Positions 1-5,809 of a DNA stretch of 6,515 nt are shown in pieces; the stretch's first letter is position 1; each line of letters starts with the position of its first letter. Source of the stretch: a bacterium (GTDB lineage Bacteria > Actinomycetota > Acidimicrobiia > Acidimicrobiales > CATQHL01). The stretch spans positions 1 to 6,515 of the forward strand of contig JAPPKQ010000463.1 in assembly GCA_028819945.1 (NCBI GenBank). Direction: 5' to 3'. A program made the position numbers and the translations under genes. A model generated the notes under the pieces. The model was not told where the DNA came from, ran no database searches, and worked only from the letters and a program-made list of their open reading frames with translations.

Positions 1-1423
1 CCAGCACCCGGCTGGGCGCCAGGCCGCACATCTCCACGTAGCTGGAGAAGCCGATCCCCAGATGGCTCGACGAGCTCTCGGCGCGGCGCCGCGCCTGCTC
101 GGCACGCAGATCGTCGTAACCCACGAGGTCCATGGCCTTCGCCAGCGCCGGGGTATAGGCCCCGCTGTCGAAGCTCAGGCCCGCGGTGGAGTCGTAGGGG
201 AACGAGTCGATGAAGTTGCGACGGCGGATCTCATCGGCGCCCACGCCCACCTCGGCCGCCAGGGCGTCCATGGCCCGCTCGATGGCGTAGGTGGCCTCGG
301 GCCGCCCGGCGCCCCGGTAGGCGTCGGTGGGTGTCTTGTTCGTGAACACGCTCGTGCAACTGAAGGAGTAGGCCGGGACGTCGTAGCAGCCGTGGTACAG
401 GAAGCCCCCGAGCAGCGGCACGCCGGGGGTCACGAGCTGCAGGTAGGCGCCCATGTCGGCCAGCAGCGAGACGCGCACCGCCGTCACCTTGCCGTCGGCG
501 TCGGCCGCCAGGGAGATGTCCTGGATCTGGCCCCGTCCCTGGATCGTCGCGACCGCCGCCTCGCTGCGGCCCTCGGTCCAGCGCACCGCCTGGCCCCGGT
601 TGACGGCCAGGGCGCAGCAGATGACCTCCTCGGCGTAGACGTTCAGCTTCGAGCCGAAACCGCCGCCGACCGCCGGCGCCACCACGCGCACCTTCTGCTC
701 GGGAAGGCCGACGGTGAGCGCCAGCATGATCTTGAGGATGTGGGGTATCTGCGTGGAGGAGTAGACCGTCACGTCACCGGCGTGGGGGGACGGCACCACG
801 GCCACGCCGCGGGGCTCCATGGCGGCGGGAATGAGCCGCTGGTGGACGTAGCGCTCGCTCACGGTGTGCACGGCCTCCGCGAAGGCGGCCTCGACGGCGC
901 CCTCGTCGGGCTTCAGTTCCCAGACGTAGCTCACGTTGGTGCCGATGTCGGGATGGATGACGGTGGCGTCCGAAGCGGCGTCCTCCAGGTCGATCACCGC
1001 ATCCAGCGGCTCGTAGTCGACCACCACCTCCTCGACGGCATCGGCGGCCGCGTAGCGGCTCTCGGCCAGCACGACCGCCACGATCTGACCCACGTGGCAC
1101 GCCACGTCGGTGGCGACCGGGAGGTGCGGCGGGTTCTTCATGTCCGGCGTCACCGGCCAGGCGCACGGCAGCGGACCAGCGCCCAGCGCGGCGAAGTCCT
1201 CGCCGCTGTAGGCCGCCACCACGCCGGGCGCGGCGAGTGCGGCCTCGAGGTCGACGCTGTTGATACGGGCGTGGGCGTGCGGGCTGCGCACCGCCGCCAT
1301 CCACAGCGCGCCGGGAACGTCTAGGTCGTCGATGAAGCGAGCCTCGCCCGACAGCAGAGCGGGATCCTCCCGGCGCAGCCGCCGCGTGCCGATCACTGTG
1401 GTGTCCTGTGCTGTGGCGCTCAT
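1..1423 (-). CDS. Molybdenum hydroxylase large subunit, CoxL family form II (partial, C-terminus off the left edge)
   Basis: This is the molybdopterin-binding large subunit of a xanthine dehydrogenase / CO dehydrogenase-type hydroxylase. It normally works with an FAD subunit and a 2Fe-2S subunit in the cytoplasm. The visible 474 residues begin MSATAQDTTVIGTRRLRRED and continue with the aldehyde oxidase a/b hammerhead domain (about residues 20-135), then the start of the Mo-binding domain. Visible motifs are VGGGFGSK (residues 252-259, plus-strand 647-670) and AYRGAGR (residues 368-374, plus-strand 302-322). The second is the form II signature; genuine aerobic CO dehydrogenases (form I) carry AYxCSFR at this loop. 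The substrate is therefore unknown and CO oxidation should not be assumed. Family members are about 750-800 residues, so some 300 are missing. The ATG at 1423 is preceded by GAGGG about 8 bases upstream. No small or medium subunit gene lies upstream; the neighbour is an HD-domain gene 61 bases away. Partners may lie beyond the left edge. Confidence 0.93.
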   Translation of the reverse strand, partial: MSATAQDTTVIGTRRLRREDPALLSGEARFIDDLDVPGALWMAAVRSPHAHARINSVDLEAALAAPGVVAAYSGEDFAALGAGPLPCAWPVTPDMKNPPHLPVATDVACHVGQIVAVVLAESRYAAADAVEEVVVDYEPLDAVIDLEDAASDATVIHPDIGTNVSYVWELKPDEGAVEAAFAEAVHTVSERYVHQRLIPAAMEPRGVAVVPSPHAGDVTVYSSTQIPHILKIMLALTVGLPEQKVRVVAPAVGGGFGSKLNVYAEEVICCALAVNRGQAVRWTEGRSEAAVATIQGRGQIQDISLAADADGKVTAVRVSLLADMGAYLQLVTPGVPLLGGFLYHGCYDVPAYSFSCTSVFTNKTPTDAYRGAGRPEATYAIERAMDALAAEVGVGADEIRRRNFIDSFPYDSTAGLSFDSGAYTPALAKAMDLVGYDDLRAEQARRRAESSSSHLGIGFSSYVEMCGLAPSRVL

Positions 1424-1459
1424 CTGACGTCCCTCTCAGCCGGCCCGTCCGTCCGCCAC

Positions 1460-1488
1460 AAGATACGCCACCGAATCGCCTCGGTCAG
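1460..1488 (-). promoter_or_regulatory. Candidate sigma70-type promoter for the coxL-like gene
   Basis: Read on the minus strand, CTGACC (1488-1483) is followed by exactly 17 bases and then TATCTT (1465-1460). Each hexamer matches the TTGACA/TATAAT consensus at 4 of 6 positions. Transcription would start near 1453, leaving a leader of about 30 bases containing the GAGGG ribosome binding site. The -35 hexamer overlaps the stop codon of the upstream HD gene, so the large-subunit gene could be transcribed independently of it. This is a pattern match only. Confidence 0.4.
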
Positions 1489-2255
1489 TCCGTGACGTCG
1501 CGGCGCTCGGCCCACCACTCGTCAAGGCGGCGCTCGGTCTCCTCGACGCCCAGGTCGGGGGCGCGGCGGCGCAGCTGCAGCAGGAACCGCAGCGCCTCGC
1601 CGACCTCGGGACCCGCGCCGAGCCCCAGGTGCTGCATCACGGCGTGGCCGTCCAGCAGCGGCCGCTCCGCCGCCCGCCGCTCCGCCTCGGCCAGCTGCCT
1701 GATCCGCTCCTCGAGCTCGTCGACGTGGTGCTGGAGTTCCTCGGCGCGCGCCCGGTCGCGGGTCGTGCAGTCGCAGCGCACCAGCTCGTTGAGGTGGCCC
1801 AGCAGGTGGCCGGCGTCCCTGGCGTAGCGGCGCACGGCGGCGTCGGACCACCCGCCGCTGAAGCCCTTGAAGCGCCCCGACAGCCGCACCAGCTCAGTCA
1901 CGTCGGCCACGACGTCCTCGGGATACTCCAGCGCCCGCAGGCGCCTGCGCGTGATCTTGGCGCCGACCGCCTCGTGCTGGTGGAACGACACCTTGCCACC
2001 CTCGTAGGAGCGCGTGGCCGGCTTGCCGATGTCGTGGAACAGGGCAGCCAGCCGGAGGCGCAGGTCGGGGCGGGTCTTGGCCGTCACCGCCACGGTGTGC
2101 GCCAGCACGTCCTTGTGCCGGTGGATGGGATCCTGCTCCAGTTCCAGGGCCGGCAACTCGGGCACGATCCGCTCGGCCCAGCCGCTGCGCAGCAGTTCGA
2201 GCAGCGGCTCGGTGGGGTCGTCGGCCAGCAGCGCGCCCGAGAGCAGGTCACGCAT
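1485..2255 (-). CDS. Stand-alone HD-domain protein matching the C-terminal half of actinobacterial CCA tRNA nucleotidyltransferase
   Basis: The 256-residue product resembles the neck, HD and tail part of the actinobacterial CCA-adding enzyme/poly(A) polymerase family. Recognisable pieces are PELPALELEQDPIHRHKDV (residues 32-50), the metal-binding HD motif in LAALFHDIGKPATR (H74, D75), FHQHE (residues 91-95), YARDAG (144-149) and the tail GPEVGEALRFLLQLR (215-229). In full-length enzymes (about 480 residues) this part follows a nucleotidyltransferase head with GGxVRD and DxD motifs. No head is encoded here: upstream lies only a short intergenic stretch and a gene on the other strand. CCA addition by this protein is therefore unlikely; phosphohydrolase activity is possible but unproven. 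The frame stays open upstream to an ATG at 2459, with an in-frame GTG at 2354, but those extra residues are low-complexity (Gly, Ala, Pro, Glu) and partly overlap the divergent gene. I chose the ATG at 2255, where family similarity begins; its ribosome site (GAGG) is weak. Confidence 0.8.
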   Translation of the reverse strand: MRDLLSGALLADDPTEPLLELLRSGWAERIVPELPALELEQDPIHRHKDVLAHTVAVTAKTRPDLRLRLAALFHDIGKPATRSYEGGKVSFHQHEAVGAKITRRRLRALEYPEDVVADVTELVRLSGRFKGFSGGWSDAAVRRYARDAGHLLGHLNELVRCDCTTRDRARAEELQHHVDELEERIRQLAEAERRAAERPLLDGHAVMQHLGLGAGPEVGEALRFLLQLRRRAPDLGVEETERRLDEWWAERRDVTD

Positions 2256-2420
2256 CGTCGCCGCCTCGGCGCCACCGGATTCCGGGGCGCGCGGCGCCGG
2301 CTCGCCCCCCGATACACCGGGGGCGGCGTCAGCGGGTACGTCCTGGCCGTCCACACCTTCATTCTGGCCCCTGCAGCGGTCGACGCCCCGCCGCGGCGAG
2401 ACGGAATCCGCCTCCCCGCT

Positions 2421-2436
2421 ACCCTTGGCGACAGTG
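2421..2436 (+). promoter_or_regulatory. Possible -10 element giving a leaderless dehydrogenase mRNA
   Basis: TACCCT (2421-2426) fits the actinobacterial TANNNT -10 pattern and lies 7 bases before the GTG start at 2434. No Shine-Dalgarno sequence is seen between them. A leaderless transcript beginning at or next to the GTG would explain both facts. No convincing -35 hexamer is visible. Confidence 0.25.
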
Positions 2437-3609
2437 AAGGCGCTCGTGTTCGAACGCAAGGAGGCCCGCTACGCGGCGACGGCGCTCACGACGCGCCTCA
2501 CCGAGACGGCCGCGCCCCGGCTCGCCCCGCTGCGCCTCGCCGACATCGATCCGCCGGCGCTGCCCGGGGCCGGCTGGCACACCGTCCGCCCCCGCCTCTC
2601 GGGTATCTGCGGCAGCGACCTGGCGCTGTTGAAGGGCCGCACCTCGCGCTACTTCGAGGCGCTGGCGTCCATGCCGTTCGTGCTCGGCCACGAGGTGGTC
2701 GGCGACCTCGACGACGGGCGCCGCGTGGTGCTCGACGCCGTGCTGGGCCACGCGGCGCGGGGCGAGCCTCCCCCGCACGCCGGCGCGGCTCCCGCGGACG
2801 GCATCGACTACGGCCATCTCACCTCCGGCCCTCTGGGGCCGGGACTGCAGACCGGGTCGTGCAAGCGGACCGGCGGCGCCTGGTCGACGGAGTTCGTGGC
2901 GCACGACAGCCAACTCCACGAGGTGCCCGAAGACCTCGGTGACGAGGCCGCCGTCATGGTGGAGCCCACGGCGAGCGCCATCCACGCGGCACTGCGTGCG
3001 GAGGTGACCGAAGGCGACACCGTCGTGGTGATCGGTGGCGGACCAATCGGCCTGTGCGTCATCGCCGCGCTGCGGGCCGGCTCGGCCGCCGAGCGCATCA
3101 TCGCGGCCGTGAAGTACGAGGAGCAGCAGCGCCTCGCCACCCGCCTGGGCGCCGACCTGGTGGTGAAGCCCAACGAGATCCGCCGTGCCGTGCGGCGCGT
3201 CGTGGGCTGCCGCATGACCGGCGACCTGCTGAGCGGCGGCGCCGGCGCCACGATCGACGCGGTCGGCAGCCCCGGCTCGCTGGCCGACGCCGTGGCGGTC
3301 ACCCGGCCGCGCGGATCGGTTGTGCTGTGCGGCATGCCCGGACCGGGACGCATCGACCTGGCCCCGGTCTGGCACCGCGAGGTCGCGCTGGTGGGGGCCT
3401 ACACCTACGGCACCGAGCAACTCACCGACGGCGTCTCCGTGCACACTTTCGACATGGCCTTCGAACTGGTGCGCTCGGAAAAGTTGGAGGAGTTGGTCTC
3501 CGCCACCTACCCGCTGGCGGACTACGCCGCGGCGGTGCGTCACGCCGACCAGGCCGGGCGCCGCGGCTCCATCAAGATCGCCTTCGACCTGCGCGACGAG
3601 CGCCGCTGA
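2434..3609 (+). CDS. Zinc-type medium-chain alcohol dehydrogenase family protein
   Basis: The 391-residue protein starts VKALVFERKEARYAA. It has the GroES-like catalytic domain and then the Rossmann domain of medium-chain dehydrogenases, which oxidise alcohols or polyols with NAD(P)+. Visible features are GICGSD with catalytic-zinc ligand C59, GHEVVGD with H86 and E87, MVEPTAS with E177 (often the fourth ligand or close to it), and the nucleotide-binding motif VVVIGGGPIGL with its glycines at residues 201-206. The structural-zinc lobe that should hold four closely spaced cysteines contains none of them: between residues 88 and 176 the only cysteine is C143, in TGSCKRTGG. The protein therefore probably has only the catalytic metal. 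The GTG start is preferred because MKALV-type openings are typical of the family; the frame is open further upstream without similarity. It diverges from the HD gene and converges on rpmG 36 bases downstream. The substrate cannot be assigned. Confidence 0.87.
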   Translation: MKALVFERKEARYAATALTTRLTETAAPRLAPLRLADIDPPALPGAGWHTVRPRLSGICGSDLALLKGRTSRYFEALASMPFVLGHEVVGDLDDGRRVVLDAVLGHAARGEPPPHAGAAPADGIDYGHLTSGPLGPGLQTGSCKRTGGAWSTEFVAHDSQLHEVPEDLGDEAAVMVEPTASAIHAALRAEVTEGDTVVVIGGGPIGLCVIAALRAGSAAERIIAAVKYEEQQRLATRLGADLVVKPNEIRRAVRRVVGCRMTGDLLSGGAGATIDAVGSPGSLADAVAVTRPRGSVVLCGMPGPGRIDLAPVWHREVALVGAYTYGTEQLTDGVSVHTFDMAFELVRSEKLEELVSATYPLADYAAAVRHADQAGRRGSIKIAFDLRDERR

Positions 3610-3645
3610 GCACCCGCCGCCGAGCGCCCGCCGCGGAGGGGCCGG

Positions 3646-3813
3646 CTACTTCTGCTCTTTGAACTCCACGTGCCGCCGCACCACCGGGTCGTACTTCTTG
3701 AGCGTGATGCGGTCCCGCTGGTTGATCCGGTTCTTGGTGGTCACGTAGGTGTAACCGGTGCCCGCCGTGGACACCAGCTTGATGATGGGCCGCTTGTCGC
3801 TTCCCGCAGGCAT
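3646..3813 (-). CDS. rpmG: 50S ribosomal protein L33, zinc-free type
   Basis: The 55-residue basic protein contains the L33 core: [12 protein letters not shown] (residues 20-31) and [16 protein letters not shown] (38-53). Length and sequence fit the family well. It contains no cysteine, so it is the C-minus form that cannot bind the zinc held by CxxC-type L33. It acts in the large ribosomal subunit near the E site. Its ATG (3813-3811) overlaps the TGA stop of rpmB (3815-3813) in the string TGATG, so translation of the two genes is probably coupled. It ends TAG and converges with the dehydrogenase gene. Confidence 0.96.
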   Translation of the reverse strand: MPAGSDKRPIIKLVSTAGTGYTYVTTKNRINQRDRITLKKYDPVVRRHVEFKEQK

Positions 3814-4049
3814 CAGATCTTCACCCCCCGGCGTCGCATGTCGGCCAGCACCTTCTCGATGCCATGCTTGTTGATGGTCTTCATGCCCTTGGCGCTGACG
3901 CGCAGGGTCACCCACCGCTTCTCGCTGGGAACCCAGTAGCGGTGGCGCTGCACGTTCACGTTCCAGCGCCGGCGGGTCTTGCGGTGCGAGTGCGAGACGT
4001 TGTTGCCGAACGACGGCTTGCGCCCGGTGACCTGGCAGACACGAGACAT
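3813..4049 (-). CDS. rpmB: 50S ribosomal protein L28, E. coli-like zinc-free type
   Basis: The 78-residue protein begins [20 protein letters not shown] and contains [19 protein letters not shown] in the middle, with [13 protein letters not shown] near the end. This is the classic E. coli-like L28 pattern, equivalent to the RpmB2 paralogue of mycobacteria. Only one cysteine (C5) is present, so the four-cysteine zinc ribbon of the alternative form is absent. It is the first gene of a two-gene rpmB-rpmG unit. There is no clear Shine-Dalgarno sequence. In mycobacteria the zinc-free L28/L33 pair belongs to a Zur-controlled operon that also carries rpsN and rpsR; here neither rpsN nor rpsR follows and no AT-rich Zur palindrome is seen upstream, so ordinary housekeeping expression is more likely. 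Confidence 0.96.
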   Translation of the reverse strand: MSRVCQVTGRKPSFGNNVSHSHRKTRRRWNVNVQRHRYWVPSEKRWVTLRVSAKGMKTINKHGIEKVLADMRRRGVKI

Positions 4050-4058
4050 AGCCCGCAG

Positions 4059-4064
4059 AGTTTA
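4059..4064 (-). promoter_or_regulatory. Possible -10 element of the rpmB-rpmG operon
   Basis: On the minus strand TAAACT (4064-4059) matches TATAAT at 4 of 6 positions and lies 9 bases before the rpmB ATG, so the transcript would be nearly leaderless. This agrees with the absence of a Shine-Dalgarno sequence. The expected -35 region is not a good match. Confidence 0.3.
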
Positions 4065-4145
4065 CCGACCCGCTCTTGGCGCCACACCGCCCCGGTCCGA
4101 CACCACAGCCGCTGCGGCGGGCGCGAGGCCGGGCCGGAGCGCCAG

Positions 4146-4151
4146 TAACGT
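4146..4151 (+). promoter_or_regulatory. Possible -10 element for the selenoprotein candidate
   Basis: TAACGT fits the TANNNT actinobacterial -10 pattern. It would place the transcription start near 4158, about 45 bases before the GTG start and upstream of the AGGAGG site. The -35 region is not recognisable. The same hexamer occurs before the DUF1295 gene. Confidence 0.2.
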
Positions 4152-4192
4152 TGCCGGTGCCATCCCGTCCGCAGCGGCCGGGATGGGAGCCC

Positions 4193-4198
4193 AGGAGG
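4193..4198 (+). promoter_or_regulatory. Consensus ribosome binding site fixing the start of the UGA-containing gene
   Basis: AGGAGG, a full match to the anti-Shine-Dalgarno sequence, lies 5 bases before the GTG at 4204. It shows that translation is set up to begin upstream of the in-frame TGA at 4246. An in-frame ATG at 4183 is an alternative start but has no comparable site in front of it. Confidence 0.75.
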
Positions 4199-4203
4199 AA
4201 ACC

Positions 4204-4842
4204 GTGGCCGAGCCCGAGCACATCCGCTTCTACTTCGATCCCGTTTGACCGTGGTGCTACCAGACCTTCCGCTGGGTCCGGCGGCTCATCGAGCTGGACG
4301 TGGTGGAGGTCGAGTGGGGCGTGTTCTCACTTGCGATCATCAACTTCGAGAAGCCCATGGAGGAGTTCGACCCCGACCGGGGCCGCGGCGTCAGGGCCCT
4401 GCGCACCGCCATCGCCGTGCGCGACCGGTTCGGCAACGAGGCCATGGCCGACTACTACGGCGCCATCGGCAACCGCATCTTCGACGGCCTGCAGGATTAT
4501 CAGGAGGACGCCACCATCACCGGCGCCCTGAGTGACGCCGGCCTCGACGAGAGCGTGCTGGCGGACGCCCTGGCCGACCCGGGGACCTGGGAGAAGCTGC
4601 TCGCCGAGCACACCTGGCTGACCAGCAGCACCCGCAGCTTCGGCGTCCCCACGATCCAGGTCGACGGCCCCGACGGGCCGGCCACGTTCGGGCCGGTCAT
4701 CTCCAACCCGCCCGACAACGACGACGACGCGGTGGCCCTCTGGCACCACACGGCCTGGCTGACCCGCTACGAGAACTTCAGCGAGATCAAGCGCGACCGC
4801 ACCGTCGACCCCGACCTGGAGGCGTGGCGCGCCCGGGAGTGA
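4204..4842 (+). CDS. Candidate selenoprotein: DsbA-family / mycothiol-dependent nitroreductase (Rv2466c-like) with U-P-W-C active site
   Basis: The 212-residue product (counting selenocysteine) has a thioredoxin fold with an inserted helical domain, like Mycobacterium tuberculosis Rv2466c (about 207 residues), a cytoplasmic mycothiol-linked reductase with a CPWC site. The N-terminus reads [14 protein letters not shown], then TGA (4246-4248), then [11 protein letters not shown]. The TGA is codon 15 and falls exactly on the first, nucleophilic cysteine; the resolving cysteine is C18. After it come the family's conserved parts: WGVFSLAI, the helical insert with [10 protein letters not shown], and the cis-proline segment [10 protein letters not shown] followed by FGPVIS. 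No other stop interrupts the frame. AGGAGG precedes the GTG, and a SECIS-like hairpin follows the TGA. The alternative is a nonsense mutation or read error changing TGC/TGT to TGA, but the intact downstream frame and hairpin argue against it. A standard gene caller would start at GTG 4300 and lose the active site. It is divergent from rpmB; the substrate is unknown. Confidence 0.85.
4246..4248 (+). other. In-frame UGA predicted to encode selenocysteine
   Basis: The TGA is in frame with both the upstream 14 codons and the downstream 197 sense codons. It replaces the first Cys of the CPWC redox motif, giving UPWC. It is followed by C (UGAC), as in E. coli fdhF, a weak termination context. Sec replacing the attacking thiol is the usual pattern in thioredoxin-fold selenoproteins. 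Confidence 0.8.
4260..4297 (+). promoter_or_regulatory. Candidate bacterial SECIS element
   Basis: A hairpin pairs 4269-4274 (CCGCTG) with 4279-4284 (CGGCGG): six pairs including one T-G wobble, closing a four-base loop GGTC (4275-4278). The stem begins 20 bases after the TGA and the loop 26 bases after it, within the spacing expected for bacterial SECIS elements read by SelB. The loop opens with GG and contains GGU, as in the E. coli fdhF element. An outer helix, CCAG (4260-4263) with CTGG (4294-4297), may extend it across an internal loop. Found by eye; no folding energy was computed. Confidence 0.68.
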
Positions 4843-4862
4843 CGCGCCCTGAGCCCGTTCCC

Positions 4863-4909
4863 GCCGGAGGCCTCCGCGGAGGCCGGCCCTCCGGCACCTG
4901 AGGCCGGAG
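4863..4909. terminator. GC-rich inverted repeats between convergent genes, likely bidirectional terminator
   Basis: The 71-base gap between two convergent genes holds nested inverted repeats. GCCGGAGG (4863-4870) pairs with CCTCCGGC (4888-4895) and encloses a perfect 16-base palindrome (GGCCTCCGCGGAGGCC, 4869-4884). CTCCGG (4889-4894) can instead pair with CCGGAG (4904-4909). There is no T-tract, which is common for actinobacterial terminators. The symmetrical position suits ending transcripts from both sides. Confidence 0.55.
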
Positions 4910-4913
4910 CCCT

Positions 4914-5750
4914 CTACCTCCCCACCAACTTGCGCAGGGGAATCGGCACCACTCTGGGAACAGTGGCCTGGTAGTCGCTGTAACCAGGGTACTTCCCGCC
5001 GGAGATCTCCTCGGTGAGATTGATAGAGCCCTGGAAGAGCGCGATCAGCAGCAGGAACCCGAGGCCCGTCCAGTGCACCACCGTGCCCGATGCGGAGATG
5101 GCGAAGAGGTAGAAGACCACCCACATCCCCATCTCGCAGAAGTAGTTCGGGTGGCGGCTGAACCGGAACAGGCCCCCGTCCATGAACGGCTTGTCGACCT
5201 CGATTCCCGCATCCCGCAGCCGCTTCTTGTTCTTCTGGAAGCGGAGCATCTGCGCATCGGCGACGGTCTCACCTGCGAGCAACAAGAGGAACACGACGAT
5301 CGCCAGGTAGTCCAGCCACCCCAGCGGCTGGTCGGGATGCAGCCACGCCTGATGGACAGGAGCGGTGAACAGGAGGATGATGGCCATCTGGCCGGGGCAG
5401 ATGAACGTCACGTTCAACAACTGGAACTGCAGCTTGCTGAGCTTTCCCTGCATGTAGGCCCACCGGTAGTCCTCGCCACCGGGCTGGTACCCGCCCTTCA
5501 CGGCGAAGTTGGCCGTCAACCGCACCGACCACATCAGGACCAGCACCGTCATGATGTTGACCCGGGCGGAAGAGAAACCCTGCTCGGCCGCCACGATCAG
5601 GCAGTAGGCGGGCGGGGCCAGCGACCACACACGGTCCACCCAGGAGAACTCCCCCGTCAGCAGCGAGAGAACCCAGCAAGCCGCCGCGATAGCGACGCAG
5701 AGGATGAACGCGGTCCCGAACGGGGTACCCGCCAAAGCCTCAGGGGCCAC
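4914..5750 (-). CDS. DUF1295 / steroid 5-alpha-reductase-like integral membrane protein
   Basis: The 278-residue protein is strongly hydrophobic, with about seven likely membrane segments (roughly residues 12-31, 41-57, 65-83, 110-130, 146-165, 207-222 and 226-243). The C-terminal half carries the family signature: DGGLFRFSRHPNYFCEMGMW (residues 191-210) and, near the end, EE (247-248) followed by YPGYSDYQATVPRVVP (254-269). These mark the DUF1295 branch of the steroid 5-alpha reductase / isoprenylcysteine methyltransferase-like superfamily, whose members use NADPH or S-adenosylmethionine at the membrane. The actual substrate of DUF1295 proteins is not established, so no reaction is assigned. 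The start is GTG at 5750, preceded by GAGGAG 8 bases upstream. The gene lies 59 bases downstream of the tRNA-Arg gene on the same strand and converges with the selenoprotein candidate across a hairpin. Confidence 0.9.
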   Translation of the reverse strand: MAPEALAGTPFGTAFILCVAIAAACWVLSLLTGEFSWVDRVWSLAPPAYCLIVAAEQGFSSARVNIMTVLVLMWSVRLTANFAVKGGYQPGGEDYRWAYMQGKLSKLQFQLLNVTFICPGQMAIILLFTAPVHQAWLHPDQPLGWLDYLAIVVFLLLLAGETVADAQMLRFQKNKKRLRDAGIEVDKPFMDGGLFRFSRHPNYFCEMGMWVVFYLFAISASGTVVHWTGLGFLLLIALFQGSINLTEEISGGKYPGYSDYQATVPRVVPIPLRKLVGR

Positions 5751-5779
5751 TCGAAGTGCTCCTCGATCTCACGCGACCG

Positions 5780-5785
5780 ACGTTA
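5780..5785 (-). promoter_or_regulatory. Possible -10 element for the DUF1295 gene
   Basis: On the minus strand TAACGT (5785-5780) fits TANNNT and would give a leader of about 22 bases containing the GAGGAG ribosome site. No good -35 hexamer is present. Read-through from the tRNA gene upstream is an alternative. Confidence 0.25.
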
Positions 5786-5809
5786 GTGCGAATACGGGTC
5801 GGGAAGCTG

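Noticed and set aside
62..1324. Long plus-strand open frame opposite the coxL-like gene
   Set aside because: It is rich in His, Arg, Gly and Val with no family features, and is an antisense shadow of a clearly conserved minus-strand gene in GC-rich DNA.
1629..2942. Long plus-strand frame across the HD gene and into the dehydrogenase
   Set aside because: It is antisense to the HD protein and out of frame with the dehydrogenase, and its product is low-complexity.
2419..3543. Long minus-strand frame opposite the dehydrogenase
   Set aside because: No motif is seen in it, whereas the plus strand carries clear dehydrogenase motifs.
4050..4200. Zur-box or other operator between rpmB and the selenoprotein candidate
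   Set aside because: No AT-rich palindrome is present in this GC-rich divergent region.
4246..4248. In-frame TGA read as a nonsense mutation making the DsbA-family gene a pseudogene
   Set aside because: The stop falls precisely on the one codon where Sec is chemically expected, the rest of the frame is intact and family-like to its natural end, the ribosome site is perfect and a SECIS-like hairpin follows. A read error at this codon cannot be ruled out from one sequence.
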